Positions 16,959 to 24,558 of a DNA stretch of 64,000 nucleotides are shown in pieces (position 1 is the first letter of the stretch; each line of letters begins with the position of its first letter). The stretch comes from an uncultured Acidimicrobiales bacterium (lineage in GTDB: Bacteria; Actinomycetota; Acidimicrobiia; Acidimicrobiales; SZUA-35). Below the pieces are notes generated by a model, which worked only from the letters and a program-made list of their open reading frames with translations, did not search any database and had not been told where the DNA came from. The stretch spans positions 124,001 to 188,000 of the forward strand of contig CALAJQ010000004.1 of the NCBI GenBank assembly GCA_937922785.1. Direction: 5' to 3'. The position numbers were made by a program, and so were the translations under genes.

Positions 16959-18386
16959 TCAGGTGTCAGTGCCGGGGCGGCGTGTGGATTCTGCGTTCGG
17001 ATCGCCCTTGTAACCGGCGGGATATGTTCGAGCCAACTCCTCAGGCGATGGCGTCTTAGGCTCTCGGGCTTCAGGGGGAAGCAGGTTTATCAACGCAGTC
17101 ATGATCCGTTTGGTGTCAGCATTCGGGCTTCTGTATTTGAGCTCGACCGGCGCTCCGACTGTTGCAGTCACCAGCGGACGATCAGTCAGCGACACTCTCG
17201 GCAGCTTGGCATTGCGGGGCCACACGTGCTCTGTCCCCCATAGTCCAACGGGTATTACCGGGGCCTTCGTCATTGCGGCCAGACGGGCTGCTCCCCAACG
17301 GCCTTTTAGCTCTGTGTCAAAGAACGCAGGCCCTCGAGGGATGGTGCCTTCTGGAGCCATCATCACTAGCTCCCCACCATTCAGGGCCTTTGCTGCCATC
17401 TCCAATGGTTCATCAGATCCTGACGCGCGTTCAACTCGGACTCCACCGAGCGCCTTCATCAGACGACCAACAACGGGTACGTCGAAGACCTCTTTCTTGC
17501 CCAGTCCACGAGTGTTACGACCGGCCTTTGCGTTGAGGAGTCCCATCACTGTTGGGTCGAAGTAGCTGCGGTGGTTAAACACCACCAGCGCTGGCCCCTC
17601 AGCTGGAATGTTCTCGATGCCGTTGAATTCGAAGCGAACATAAGGTGCAACCAACTCGGGCCGCATGAACGGGCGAGTCCACTCCTGGATCTCTCGACCA
17701 GCAACCTTCACGACACCTTCGAGTTTGTCGAGGTGGCGAATCTCCCAACCATTTATCGTTGCTGCCGCAGTCAGTTGTGCGTCTGGATTGACTGCGACCG
17801 GGTGGCCGACTGAGTCCAACATCGGCGCATCGAAGTAGCTGTCGCTATAGGCATAGCTCTTGGCCAGGTCGACACCGTTGGCCTTGGCCCAGTCGACAAC
17901 AGCGTCGGCCTTGGCTCGGCCCCAGAGGAATTCGCCTTCCAACTCGCCTGTGAATTTGCCAGCTTCGCTCTTCCACTTAGTGCAGATCACGTCGTCGAAA
18001 CCAAGTTCTTCCATGATGGGGCGTACAAAAGGTTCGGGCGAAGTTGTTGCGAGAACCAGTTTCGTTCCGGCCTTCTTGTGGTCATCAAACACGCCCTGAG
18101 CGAACGGTTGAAGCTGATCGGCCAACTCTTTTGCCGCCTTCGTGCATGCTCGCTCTACTTCTTCCACCGACCAGCCCGCTGAGGCTCGCCCCGCGAACTT
18201 TGCCGGCTGCATCAAGAGCCAGTTTTCTCCAAAGACCTCATAGAACTTCATCAAAGTGTCTGAAAAAGGGATCTTTCGGCTTGATCCGATGCCTGCTTCG
18301 TGAAGGTGACGCTGCACGATTGTGGCTGAAGAACCCGCTATAAGAGTGCGGTCTAGGTCAAAGATTGCAGCTACTGAAGATCCCAT
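16959..18386 (-). CDS. plsC: HAD-IB hydrolase/1-acylglycerol-3-phosphate acyltransferase fusion
   Basis: A 475-aa two-domain protein. Residues 1-225 are a SerB-like HAD-IB phosphatase with the nucleophile motif FDLDRT (D10, D12). Residues about 240-440 are a PlsC-type acyltransferase with motif I NHRSYFD and motif III PEGT. The pair can make phosphatidic acid and perhaps dephosphorylate a product; the phosphatase substrate is unproven. It heads the minus-strand lipid operon. Upstream, TTGACT and TAAAGT are 17 bp apart and the ATG follows 6 nt later, so the transcript is probably leaderless and controlled by the divergent TetR. Confidence 0.92.
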   Translation of the reverse strand: MGSSVAAIFDLDRTLIAGSSATIVQRHLHEAGIGSSRKIPFSDTLMKFYEVFGENWLLMQPAKFAGRASAGWSVEEVERACTKAAKELADQLQPFAQGVFDDHKKAGTKLVLATTSPEPFVRPIMEELGFDDVICTKWKSEAGKFTGELEGEFLWGRAKADAVVDWAKANGVDLAKSYAYSDSYFDAPMLDSVGHPVAVNPDAQLTAAATINGWEIRHLDKLEGVVKVAGREIQEWTRPFMRPELVAPYVRFEFNGIENIPAEGPALVVFNHRSYFDPTVMGLLNAKAGRNTRGLGKKEVFDVPVVGRLMKALGGVRVERASGSDEPLEMAAKALNGGELVMMAPEGTIPRGPAFFDTELKGRWGAARLAAMTKAPVIPVGLWGTEHVWPRNAKLPRVSLTDRPLVTATVGAPVELKYRSPNADTKRIMTALINLLPPEAREPKTPSPEELARTYPAGYKGDPNAESTRRPGTDT

Positions 18387-18460
18387 GTCCCTACTTTACG
18401 TCAGTCGCTGACATTAGTCAATGGCTGACAATTGGAAGATTCTGTTCTACCCTGTCGGCA
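18387..18460. promoter_or_regulatory. Divergent leaderless promoters with two TetR-type operators
   Basis: Two 13-bp inverted repeats share arms: GTCAGTCGCTGAC (18400-18412, perfect 5-3-5) and GTCAATGGCTGAC (18417-18429), with centres 17 bp apart. Leftward promoter: -35 TTGACT (18421-18416), 17-bp spacer, -10 TAAAGT (18398-18393), then 6 nt to the ATG. Rightward promoter: -35 CTGACA (18425-18430), 17-bp spacer, -10 TACCCT (18448-18453), then 7 nt to the ATG. Operator 2 covers both -35 boxes and operator 1 lies in the leftward spacer, an arrangement suited to joint repression. Confidence 0.72.
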
Positions 18461-19105
18461 ATGAAAGCTTCGTCGCCACCTTTGGCCTTCCCATCTTTGG
18501 CAGAAATAGAGCCCGGCCGTCGGTCTCGAAAGAAAAACAAGACTCGGGTCGACCTTATGACGGCCGGTGTCAAGCTCTTCGCCACTCGCGGATTCGATGA
18601 GACAACCACTACTGAAATCGCCGAGCTAGCCGACGTTTCCCAACGAACCCTGTTTAGGCACTTCCCCACCAAGGAGTCCCTGCTTTATGGCGACATGGAG
18701 GAGCTGCGTTTGAATTTGCGCGAAGGCCTGGCCGCCAGGCCTAACGATGAGCCAATTCTGACTTCGGTTCGCGAAGCGCTGATTCCACCTGAAGAAGAAT
18801 TCCGTGAGCAACGGGAGCACCGCCTTCTTCAAGCCCAACTTGCCGCCCGCTATCCGTCAGTTTCTGCTTACAGCCGAGCTGTGGTTCAGGCCAGCTGGGA
18901 GCGAGAAATTATCGCTGCCGTTTCGAAGCGCCTTGGCGTGGACCCCATGGTTGACCCCCGGCCAGAAATAATTGCCGGAGCCTCCATATCGGCCATACGA
19001 ATTGCCACCCGCCAGTGGACAGCGTCGTCGGGAACTGCCAACTACATCGAGTTGCTTAGCGACGCTCTGGGGATGATCGGTTCAATAGGCGAGCTGGATA
19101 GCTAG
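18461..19105 (+). CDS. TetR family regulator of the lipid block
   Basis: A 214-aa TetR/AcrR repressor. The N-terminal HTH is TTTEIAELADVSQRTLFRHFPTKESLL (residues about 43-70, ending in the typical tyrosine-replaced FRHF). The C-terminal ligand domain is less conserved. The ATG at 18461 follows TACCCT by 7 nt, so the mRNA is probably leaderless; upstream in-frame codons would cross the operators. It is divergent from HAD-PlsC and precedes an acyl-CoA synthetase and PlsC. An acyl-CoA or fatty acid ligand is inferred from context. Confidence 0.92.
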   Translation: MKASSPPLAFPSLAEIEPGRRSRKKNKTRVDLMTAGVKLFATRGFDETTTTEIAELADVSQRTLFRHFPTKESLLYGDMEELRLNLREGLAARPNDEPILTSVREALIPPEEEFREQREHRLLQAQLAARYPSVSAYSRAVVQASWEREIIAAVSKRLGVDPMVDPRPEIIAGASISAIRIATRQWTASSGTANYIELLSDALGMIGSIGELDS

Positions 19106-19160
19106 CCCGAGCACCCAATTCGCATTTCATATGCGGTGTGACGTGTGTCATGCTGGGTCA

Positions 19161-20591
19161 ATGAATCTTGCGTCTGTGATCGTCGGCCACCCTGGCGAGC
19201 GAGCTGCGCTGATTGATGGGGACCGAACAGTTACCTACGGCGAGCTGCGGGCCAGCGTGGCCGCAATTCAGCAGCGAATCGTGGAAGCGGGATTTGGCCC
19301 CGATGACAGAATTGTCCTAGCGGCCGGCAACGAACCACTGTTTGCGGCGGGGGCGTTCGCAATCATGGCTGCCGGTGCAACGGTTGTACCAATAAACCCG
19401 TTCAGTCCAGTTCTGGAGCTGAAGCGAAAGCTTGAGACTGTCGACCCCTCGCTAATCCTGGTGGGCGAGGAAGGCCATTGGATCATCGGCGATCCCGATG
19501 CGCCGCGCACTCCGATGATCGATATGACCACGTTGAAGCCATCAGACGTTCAGCCCGAGATCGTCGCGCGCCACGACGATGACATTGCGTTCATGCTCCT
19601 TACCAGCGGTGTCTCAGGAGACTCGAAGGTCGCCATGCTGAGCCACAAAAACTTGGACTGGATCCAAGAATCCATTACCGGACCCGAAGGTCTCAATCGC
19701 GATGATGTGACTCTTGGTTCGCTGCCCTTCGCTCACATCTTTGGCCTAAACGCCGTGTTGCTGACCTCGCTCCGACTCGGGGCCAAGGTTGTGTTGCAGA
19801 GACGCTTCGACGTTGATGAAAGCCTCCGGCTCATCCGTCTTCACAAGGTCACTTCCCTTACCGGCGCGCCCCCCATGTGGCAGCGCTGGGCTACCGCCGA
19901 TGCTCCTGACGACAGCCTTCAGTCGATCAAGCACGCAACGTCGGGAGCAGCGTTCTTGCCAATCGACACCTATACCGCCATCAAAGAACGCTACGGAGTA
20001 GAGATCGGCGAGGGGTACGGACTTACCGAGACATCACCAGTAGTCACCTGGAGCCGAGGAGTAGACATTAAACCGACTTCTGTTGGCAAACCCCTTGCCG
20101 GAGTAGAGGTCGTTTTGGTCGAAGCCGACGGCACCCCCGTGGACGAAGGCGACACCGGCGAGATAGTCGTACGCTCCCCTGGTGTCTTCAAGGGATACCT
20201 CGATGCACCGGAAATCACTAGCCAGGTCCTCACTGAAGACGGCTGGTTCTGGACTGGTGACGTAGGGGTCTTCGACTCAGATGGTTACCTCTATCTGGTT
20301 GATCGTGTCAAAGATCTCATCATTGTCTCGGGCTTCAACGTGTATCCAGCAGACGTGGAAAACGTAATCATGGAACACCCCGACGTTAGAGGTGCCGTGG
20401 TTGTGGGTACTCCCCATGGCATGACGGGCGAAGCCGTAGTCGCACACGTTTCTGGTGACGTTTCCGAACAAGATCTCGACGCCTTTGTCCGCATGCGCCT
20501 GGCCGGATACAAATGCCCAAGCAAATACCTCTTCGTCGACGAGCTCCCGATTGCCCCTACCGGCAAGCTCATCCGGAGAGAGCTCCGATGA
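19161..20591 (+). CDS. Acyl-CoA synthetase (AMP-forming)
   Basis: A 476-aa ANL ligase, rather short for long-chain FadD enzymes. Motifs: P-loop LLTSGVSGDSKVAMLSH, A5 GEGYGLTETSP, A7/A8 WTGDVGVFDSDGYLYLVDR, and the C-terminal lysine in APTGKLIRREL. The first half of the P-loop has SGVSGD where SGTTG is usual, a deviation that also occurs in other FadD paralogues. The ATG at 19161 fits the family N-terminus (ASVIVGHPGERAALIDGD). Its end overlaps the PlsC gene by 4 bp. Together they could activate a fatty acid and transfer it to lysophosphatidate. Confidence 0.9.
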   Translation: MNLASVIVGHPGERAALIDGDRTVTYGELRASVAAIQQRIVEAGFGPDDRIVLAAGNEPLFAAGAFAIMAAGATVVPINPFSPVLELKRKLETVDPSLILVGEEGHWIIGDPDAPRTPMIDMTTLKPSDVQPEIVARHDDDIAFMLLTSGVSGDSKVAMLSHKNLDWIQESITGPEGLNRDDVTLGSLPFAHIFGLNAVLLTSLRLGAKVVLQRRFDVDESLRLIRLHKVTSLTGAPPMWQRWATADAPDDSLQSIKHATSGAAFLPIDTYTAIKERYGVEIGEGYGLTETSPVVTWSRGVDIKPTSVGKPLAGVEVVLVEADGTPVDEGDTGEIVVRSPGVFKGYLDAPEITSQVLTEDGWFWTGDVGVFDSDGYLYLVDRVKDLIIVSGFNVYPADVENVIMEHPDVRGAVVVGTPHGMTGEAVVAHVSGDVSEQDLDAFVRMRLAGYKCPSKYLFVDELPIAPTGKLIRRELR

Positions 20592-21364
20592 TGGCCACAA
20601 AACCATCGTTCAATTTTGAGCCTGCACCCGATCTTCCCGGTGCGGACCGGGTCAGCAAGTACGGATTCGGGGCCGTCCGAAAATTCGTCGAACGGATGTG
20701 GGATATAGAAATTGAGGGCATTGAGAATGTCCCGCTTGAGGGTCCCGGAATAATCACGCCTAACCATCTCTCTTTCTCAGACTCGATTTTTGTGCCTACC
20801 GCGCTGCCTCGCCGCGTTTGGGCGATCGGCAAGGGTGAGTACATGGATGACTGGAAGACAAAACACATCTTCCCCGCCATGGGAATGATCCCTGTGGACC
20901 GGTCAGGCGGAGACGCTGCCCAGCGGGCCCTAGACACTGCGGCCAGGGTTCTCGACGGCGGCCACCTGTTCATGATCTACCCCGAAGGAACTCGCTCGAG
21001 AAGCGGCAATCTTCACAAGGGGCGAACAGGCGCTGCTCGACTGGCTATCCGGTGCAACGCTCCGATCATTCCAGTTGGCCATGAAGGAACACTTGAAATT
21101 CAACCACCTGACTCGGTGATGCTGAAGCCTTTCAAAACCTGCTCGGTTCGATTCGGCCGCCAAATGCGCGCTGAGGAGTTCGGGGATCCGAATGACCCCA
21201 GAGTGCTACGTCTGTTTACCGACGCTGTCATGTTTGAGGTGGCCAAACTGTCGGGTCAGACCTACGTCGACACATACGCCGGGGCACCAACAAGGCCAGC
21301 TGCAGAAACAAAGAAGGGGCCAGCAGTGTCTGTACCCAAAGGCAGGCAAATAGACCTGCGGTAG
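20588..21364 (+). CDS. plsC: 1-acyl-sn-glycerol-3-phosphate acyltransferase (PlsC)
   Basis: A 258-aa acyltransferase making phosphatidic acid at the inner membrane face. The catalytic motif I is NHLSFSD (NHxxxxD), motif III is YPEGTRSRSG, and motif IV is APIIPVG. The start at 20588 overlaps the synthetase stop (ATGA); a second ATG follows at once. Its stop TAG at 21362-21364 abuts the reverse-strand stop of the P450 gene (TAGCTA), leaving no spacer between the convergent genes. Confidence 0.93.
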   Translation: MMATKPSFNFEPAPDLPGADRVSKYGFGAVRKFVERMWDIEIEGIENVPLEGPGIITPNHLSFSDSIFVPTALPRRVWAIGKGEYMDDWKTKHIFPAMGMIPVDRSGGDAAQRALDTAARVLDGGHLFMIYPEGTRSRSGNLHKGRTGAARLAIRCNAPIIPVGHEGTLEIQPPDSVMLKPFKTCSVRFGRQMRAEEFGDPNDPRVLRLFTDAVMFEVAKLSGQTYVDTYAGAPTRPAAETKKGPAVSVPKGRQIDLR

Positions 21365-22519
21365 CTACCAGCTGGCTACAACCGATTGAGGTTTCCTAAA
21401 GATCAAACCTTGTGGCTTAGTGGACACATCAGCGTCAATGCCCAGATCGGGACCCAGACCAAGGATTGCTGAGATCGCAGCTTCGGTTTCGAGACGGGCA
21501 AGGTGAAGTCCGATACAGCCGTGGGGGCCCTGAACAAACGTGACATGCTGGCCGAGGTTCTGACGGTCAATGTTGAACTCATCGGGCTGGTCGAAAACGT
21601 CGGGGTCACGATTGGCCGCTAGCAACGACAGCGTTACGAGGTCTCCCTTCCGAATGTGAGCACCCCCAAAGTTGAGGTCACGCGTGGCGTAGCGATCAAC
21701 TACCGCCGCCGCTGGTTCCAGCCGAAGCGATTCCTCGATAGCGGCGCTGACAAGGCCAGGCTGCTCTTGGACTCTGTTTAGAACGTCAGGGTTAGAAAGC
21801 AGGTGCCAAGCCGCGTTTGCAATCATTCCTTCAACAGTCTCGATTGCTCCAAACATAACGACGATGGTGGCAGGTGCTAGCTCGTCAGCTCGCAATGAAC
21901 CGTCGGAGCGAAGCCCTTGAAGGAACTCACTTGCCCCGATCTGCAAGGTCTCTTCTACTCTCGCTCCAACTTCAGCAACAGCCGATCGGCAGGCATCTCC
22001 AATGGCTAGCCCTTCAGCCAAACCGACAATCGCCTCGGAGATGTCGCCGTACCAGCTCAAGACGTTGGACGGCTCAACCCCTTCGAGCTGCAAGAACCTT
22101 GTGATCGTGTTGACTGCCAGCGGTCCAGCAACCGACGTTCGCAACTCAGCCCGACGATCGGTCCTGACCTCATCAACCAGGCGATTGGCCTCCCCGAACA
22201 AAAACTCCTCAAACCCTTCCCTAACTGTCTTTGGCCGAAACGAAGCCGCGAACGGCTTGCGATGCCGCTCGTGTTCGGGACCGTCCAGTGAAAGCATGCT
22301 GGGGCCGAGCACCTGTTGAGTGGTGAATCGCTCGTCCTCGACCGTGAACGCTGTGGCATCGCGCATAGCCTCTACCGCTAGATCACGTCGGGTTACCAAC
22401 CATCCGTTCAATGATGGGATCCATGCGACCGGCTCGCTTGAGCGCAGCTGCCGTAGCGTCTCGTAAGGATCGTTTGCCAACATCTGCGGTGTAACCGATG
22501 CGGCAAGCTCGGTCGTCAT
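21365..22519 (-). CDS. Cytochrome P450
   Basis: A 384-aa P450. The heme loop is FVQGPHGCIG, with the thiolate ligand at C335, and the K-helix motif is EESLR. The I helix reads FGAIETVEG, keeping the acid-alcohol pair (E-T) but with Ala where Gly is usual. It follows the YeiH-family gene (start 23554) on the same strand with a 9-bp gap, so the two may be co-transcribed, although no functional link is evident. Redox partners are not encoded nearby. Substrate unknown. Confidence 0.94.
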   Translation of the reverse strand: MTTELAASVTPQMLANDPYETLRQLRSSEPVAWIPSLNGWLVTRRDLAVEAMRDATAFTVEDERFTTQQVLGPSMLSLDGPEHERHRKPFAASFRPKTVREGFEEFLFGEANRLVDEVRTDRRAELRTSVAGPLAVNTITRFLQLEGVEPSNVLSWYGDISEAIVGLAEGLAIGDACRSAVAEVGARVEETLQIGASEFLQGLRSDGSLRADELAPATIVVMFGAIETVEGMIANAAWHLLSNPDVLNRVQEQPGLVSAAIEESLRLEPAAAVVDRYATRDLNFGGAHIRKGDLVTLSLLAANRDPDVFDQPDEFNIDRQNLGQHVTFVQGPHGCIGLHLARLETEAAISAILGLGPDLGIDADVSTKPQGLIFRKPQSVVASW

Positions 22520-22528
22520 CCAATGATC

Positions 22529-23554
22529 CTACTGAACTGCAAGCATCACTCCCAGGTAGGAGACGGCCGCCACAACAACCCAGGCCAGCGCTCCCAGCAC
22601 CAACGGTCGAGGTCCAAGTTTGCGAAGCTTCTGGACTCGGACCCCGGATCCGAGGCCAACAAGTGCCGCAGCCAATAGCCACCCCTCGACTGCCTGGGCG
22701 TCAGCGATGATGCCATCGCTGAGAATGCCCGACGTCCGAACAACGATCATTACTAAGAACCCAGCCACGAACAGCGGCAGTATTGGCGTCGACTGTGCCG
22801 TGGAGCCCGAGCTGGCGCGTCTATTGAGGTTTACTCCCGCAACGATCGGGGCAAGCAAGGCGACGCGAGTTAGTTTCACAACAATTGCCACCGCCAAGAC
22901 AGTTGAGCCACCGGCGGAGGCGGTTGCAACAACTTGGGCTACATCGTGAACGCTTGCTCCAACCCAAGTTCCGAAACCAACGTCGCCCAAACCAAGCGGC
23001 CCCGCGAGGAGCGGCAGCACCACAATCGCCAGACTGCCGAACAAAGTGACCAGGCCAATTGCCGCAGCCACTTCCTCTTCATCAGCCTCAGTCGAGCTCT
23101 CAACGGCTGCGATGGCTGATGCTCCACAGATTGAGAATCCAGTTGCGATGAGTAGCGACAGATCACGAGACAAGCCGAGTTTGCGACCGATCCACTGAGT
23201 TCCGAAGAAGGTTGCGGTGACTGTCATTGCCACAACAGTTAGCGCCGCGCCACCCAGGTCAAGAACGTCACCCAGCGACAGTCGTAAACCCAGCAGAACC
23301 ACTCCAAGTCTCAGAATTCGCTTGGCTGCGAACGAAAGCCCAGGCGCCGTCGACGGCGTGACTAGTCCAAAGTTACCAAACACCGCCCCAACGAGAACAG
23401 CACACACAAGTGTCGAAAGCGGGCCGACCGTCGTGCTGATTGCGCTTGCCAATGCGGTACCAGCCACCACAAGAAGCAGTCCGGGGACAATCTGGGCCGG
23501 CCCTTGCACCTGTGGGGATGAGGACCGAGCCCTGCTTTGAAAGTGAATCGCCAT
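22529..23554 (-). CDS. YeiH/UPF0324 family membrane protein, putative sulfate exporter
   Basis: A 341-aa polytopic membrane protein of PF03601 (YeiH), often annotated as a putative sulfate exporter linked to sulfonate metabolism. Typical segments are GLLLVVAGTALASAI, LRLGVVLLGLRLSLGDVLDLGG and FSICGASAIAAVESSTEADEEEVAAAIG, the last being a family signature. I chose the ATG at 23554; the frame runs 40 codons further but would cross the divergent operator region. A LysR gene is divergent, as for E. coli yeiH/yeiE, which supports control by it. Confidence 0.9.
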   Translation of the reverse strand: MAIHFQSRARSSSPQVQGPAQIVPGLLLVVAGTALASAISTTVGPLSTLVCAVLVGAVFGNFGLVTPSTAPGLSFAAKRILRLGVVLLGLRLSLGDVLDLGGAALTVVAMTVTATFFGTQWIGRKLGLSRDLSLLIATGFSICGASAIAAVESSTEADEEEVAAAIGLVTLFGSLAIVVLPLLAGPLGLGDVGFGTWVGASVHDVAQVVATASAGGSTVLAVAIVVKLTRVALLAPIVAGVNLNRRASSGSTAQSTPILPLFVAGFLVMIVVRTSGILSDGIIADAQAVEGWLLAAALVGLGSGVRVQKLRKLGPRPLVLGALAWVVVAAVSYLGVMLAVQ

Positions 23555-23601
23555 TGAGGCTAATTGTGAGTCACCTTTGCCTTGCCCGGTACCCGCCAGT
23601 T

Positions 23602-23649
23602 CCCTATAGGGCCATAGCCTAGTCCTATAGGTACATATAGGGTTAACAT
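23602..23649. promoter_or_regulatory. Phased TATAGG operator repeats and LysR promoter
   Basis: TATAGG occurs three times, starting at 23605, 23626 and 23636, spacings of 21 and 10 bp and so on one helix face. The first lies in the perfect palindrome CCCTATAGGG (23602-23611) and the second in CCTATAGG (23624-23631). TAACAT (23644-23649) ends 6 nt before the LysR ATG, a leaderless -10 box with the last two sites just upstream. This is the expected layout of a LysR recognition site plus activation site. Confidence 0.62.
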
Positions 23650-23655
23650 GTAGCC

Positions 23656-24558
23656 ATGCCCTTATCCCCCACAACTCCAGATCTCACAGCACTTGACCTG
23701 TTTGTGTCCGTCGTCGAGCTCGGCAGCGTTTCAAAAGCGGCAGCTGCTCATCAGATTGCCCAGCCTTCCGCCAGCAGCCGGGTGCGTTACTTGGAGAAGC
23801 AGCTGGGCATTTCGTTGCTCGAGCGGTCACCGTCGGGGTCGGTCCCTACCGCTGCCGGTTCGCTTGTGGCTGGCTGGGCCGAGGCCACGATTCGCTCAGC
23901 ACATGAGCTGAATGCCGGAGTCGATGCGCTGAAAGCCAGGAGAGCCGGACGACTGCGGGTGGTGGCAAGTCTGACGATTGCTGAGTACCTACTACCTTCA
24001 TGGCTAGAGAAGTTCCTGCGAAACCGCCCTGACGATTCCATCAAACTCGAGGTCGCCAACAGCTCGGTTGTCCTTGAACGGTTAAGCGCTCACGATGCAG
24101 ATCTTGGGTTCATTGAATCGCCGGTTCCCACCCCAAACATGGGCTCAAAGGTAATCGGCGTCGACCGGCTGATCGCAGTTGTCTCACCTGTGCACCCCTG
24201 GACGCGCAGAAAATCAGTCGCAGTGGAAGAGCTGTCCTCAACGCCCCTAGTTGTGCGGGAAAGAGGATCCGGCACTCGTGAGGCGTTGGAGCTGGAACTT
24301 TCGAGGCTTGGTTTCGAAGCCCCAAACTCTGCGCTGGAGCTAGGAAGCACTTCGGCGGTTCGCTCGGCAGTAGTTTCTGGCACCTCGCCAACTGTCATTT
24401 CCGAGCGAGCTGTATCGGCCGACCTTGCCGCCGGTTCACTAGTTGAGATCGCCATCGACGGATTAAGGGTGGATCGTGAACTTCGCGCAGTGTGGCCAAA
24501 GACGCGACCGCTGCCACAGCTCGCTGACGAGCTACTGAAAGCTGCTCCGGCTACATAA
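23656..24558 (+). CDS. LysR family regulator
   Basis: A 300-aa LysR-type regulator. The HTH is GSVSKAAAAHQIAQPSASSRVRYLEKQLGISLLERS (residues about 23-58; only the pattern matters), and the effector domain follows from about residue 90. It is divergent from the YeiH-type gene and overlaps tail-to-tail with the antiporter gene by 8 bp. The palindromic TATAGG boxes before its start are probable binding sites for autorepression and activation of the transporter. The ligand may be a sulfur or nitrogen oxyanion metabolite, inferred only from the YeiE/YeiH pairing. Confidence 0.94.
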   Translation: MPLSPTTPDLTALDLFVSVVELGSVSKAAAAHQIAQPSASSRVRYLEKQLGISLLERSPSGSVPTAAGSLVAGWAEATIRSAHELNAGVDALKARRAGRLRVVASLTIAEYLLPSWLEKFLRNRPDDSIKLEVANSSVVLERLSAHDADLGFIESPVPTPNMGSKVIGVDRLIAVVSPVHPWTRRKSVAVEELSSTPLVVRERGSGTREALELELSRLGFEAPNSALELGSTSAVRSAVVSGTSPTVISERAVSADLAAGSLVEIAIDGLRVDRELRAVWPKTRPLPQLADELLKAAPAT

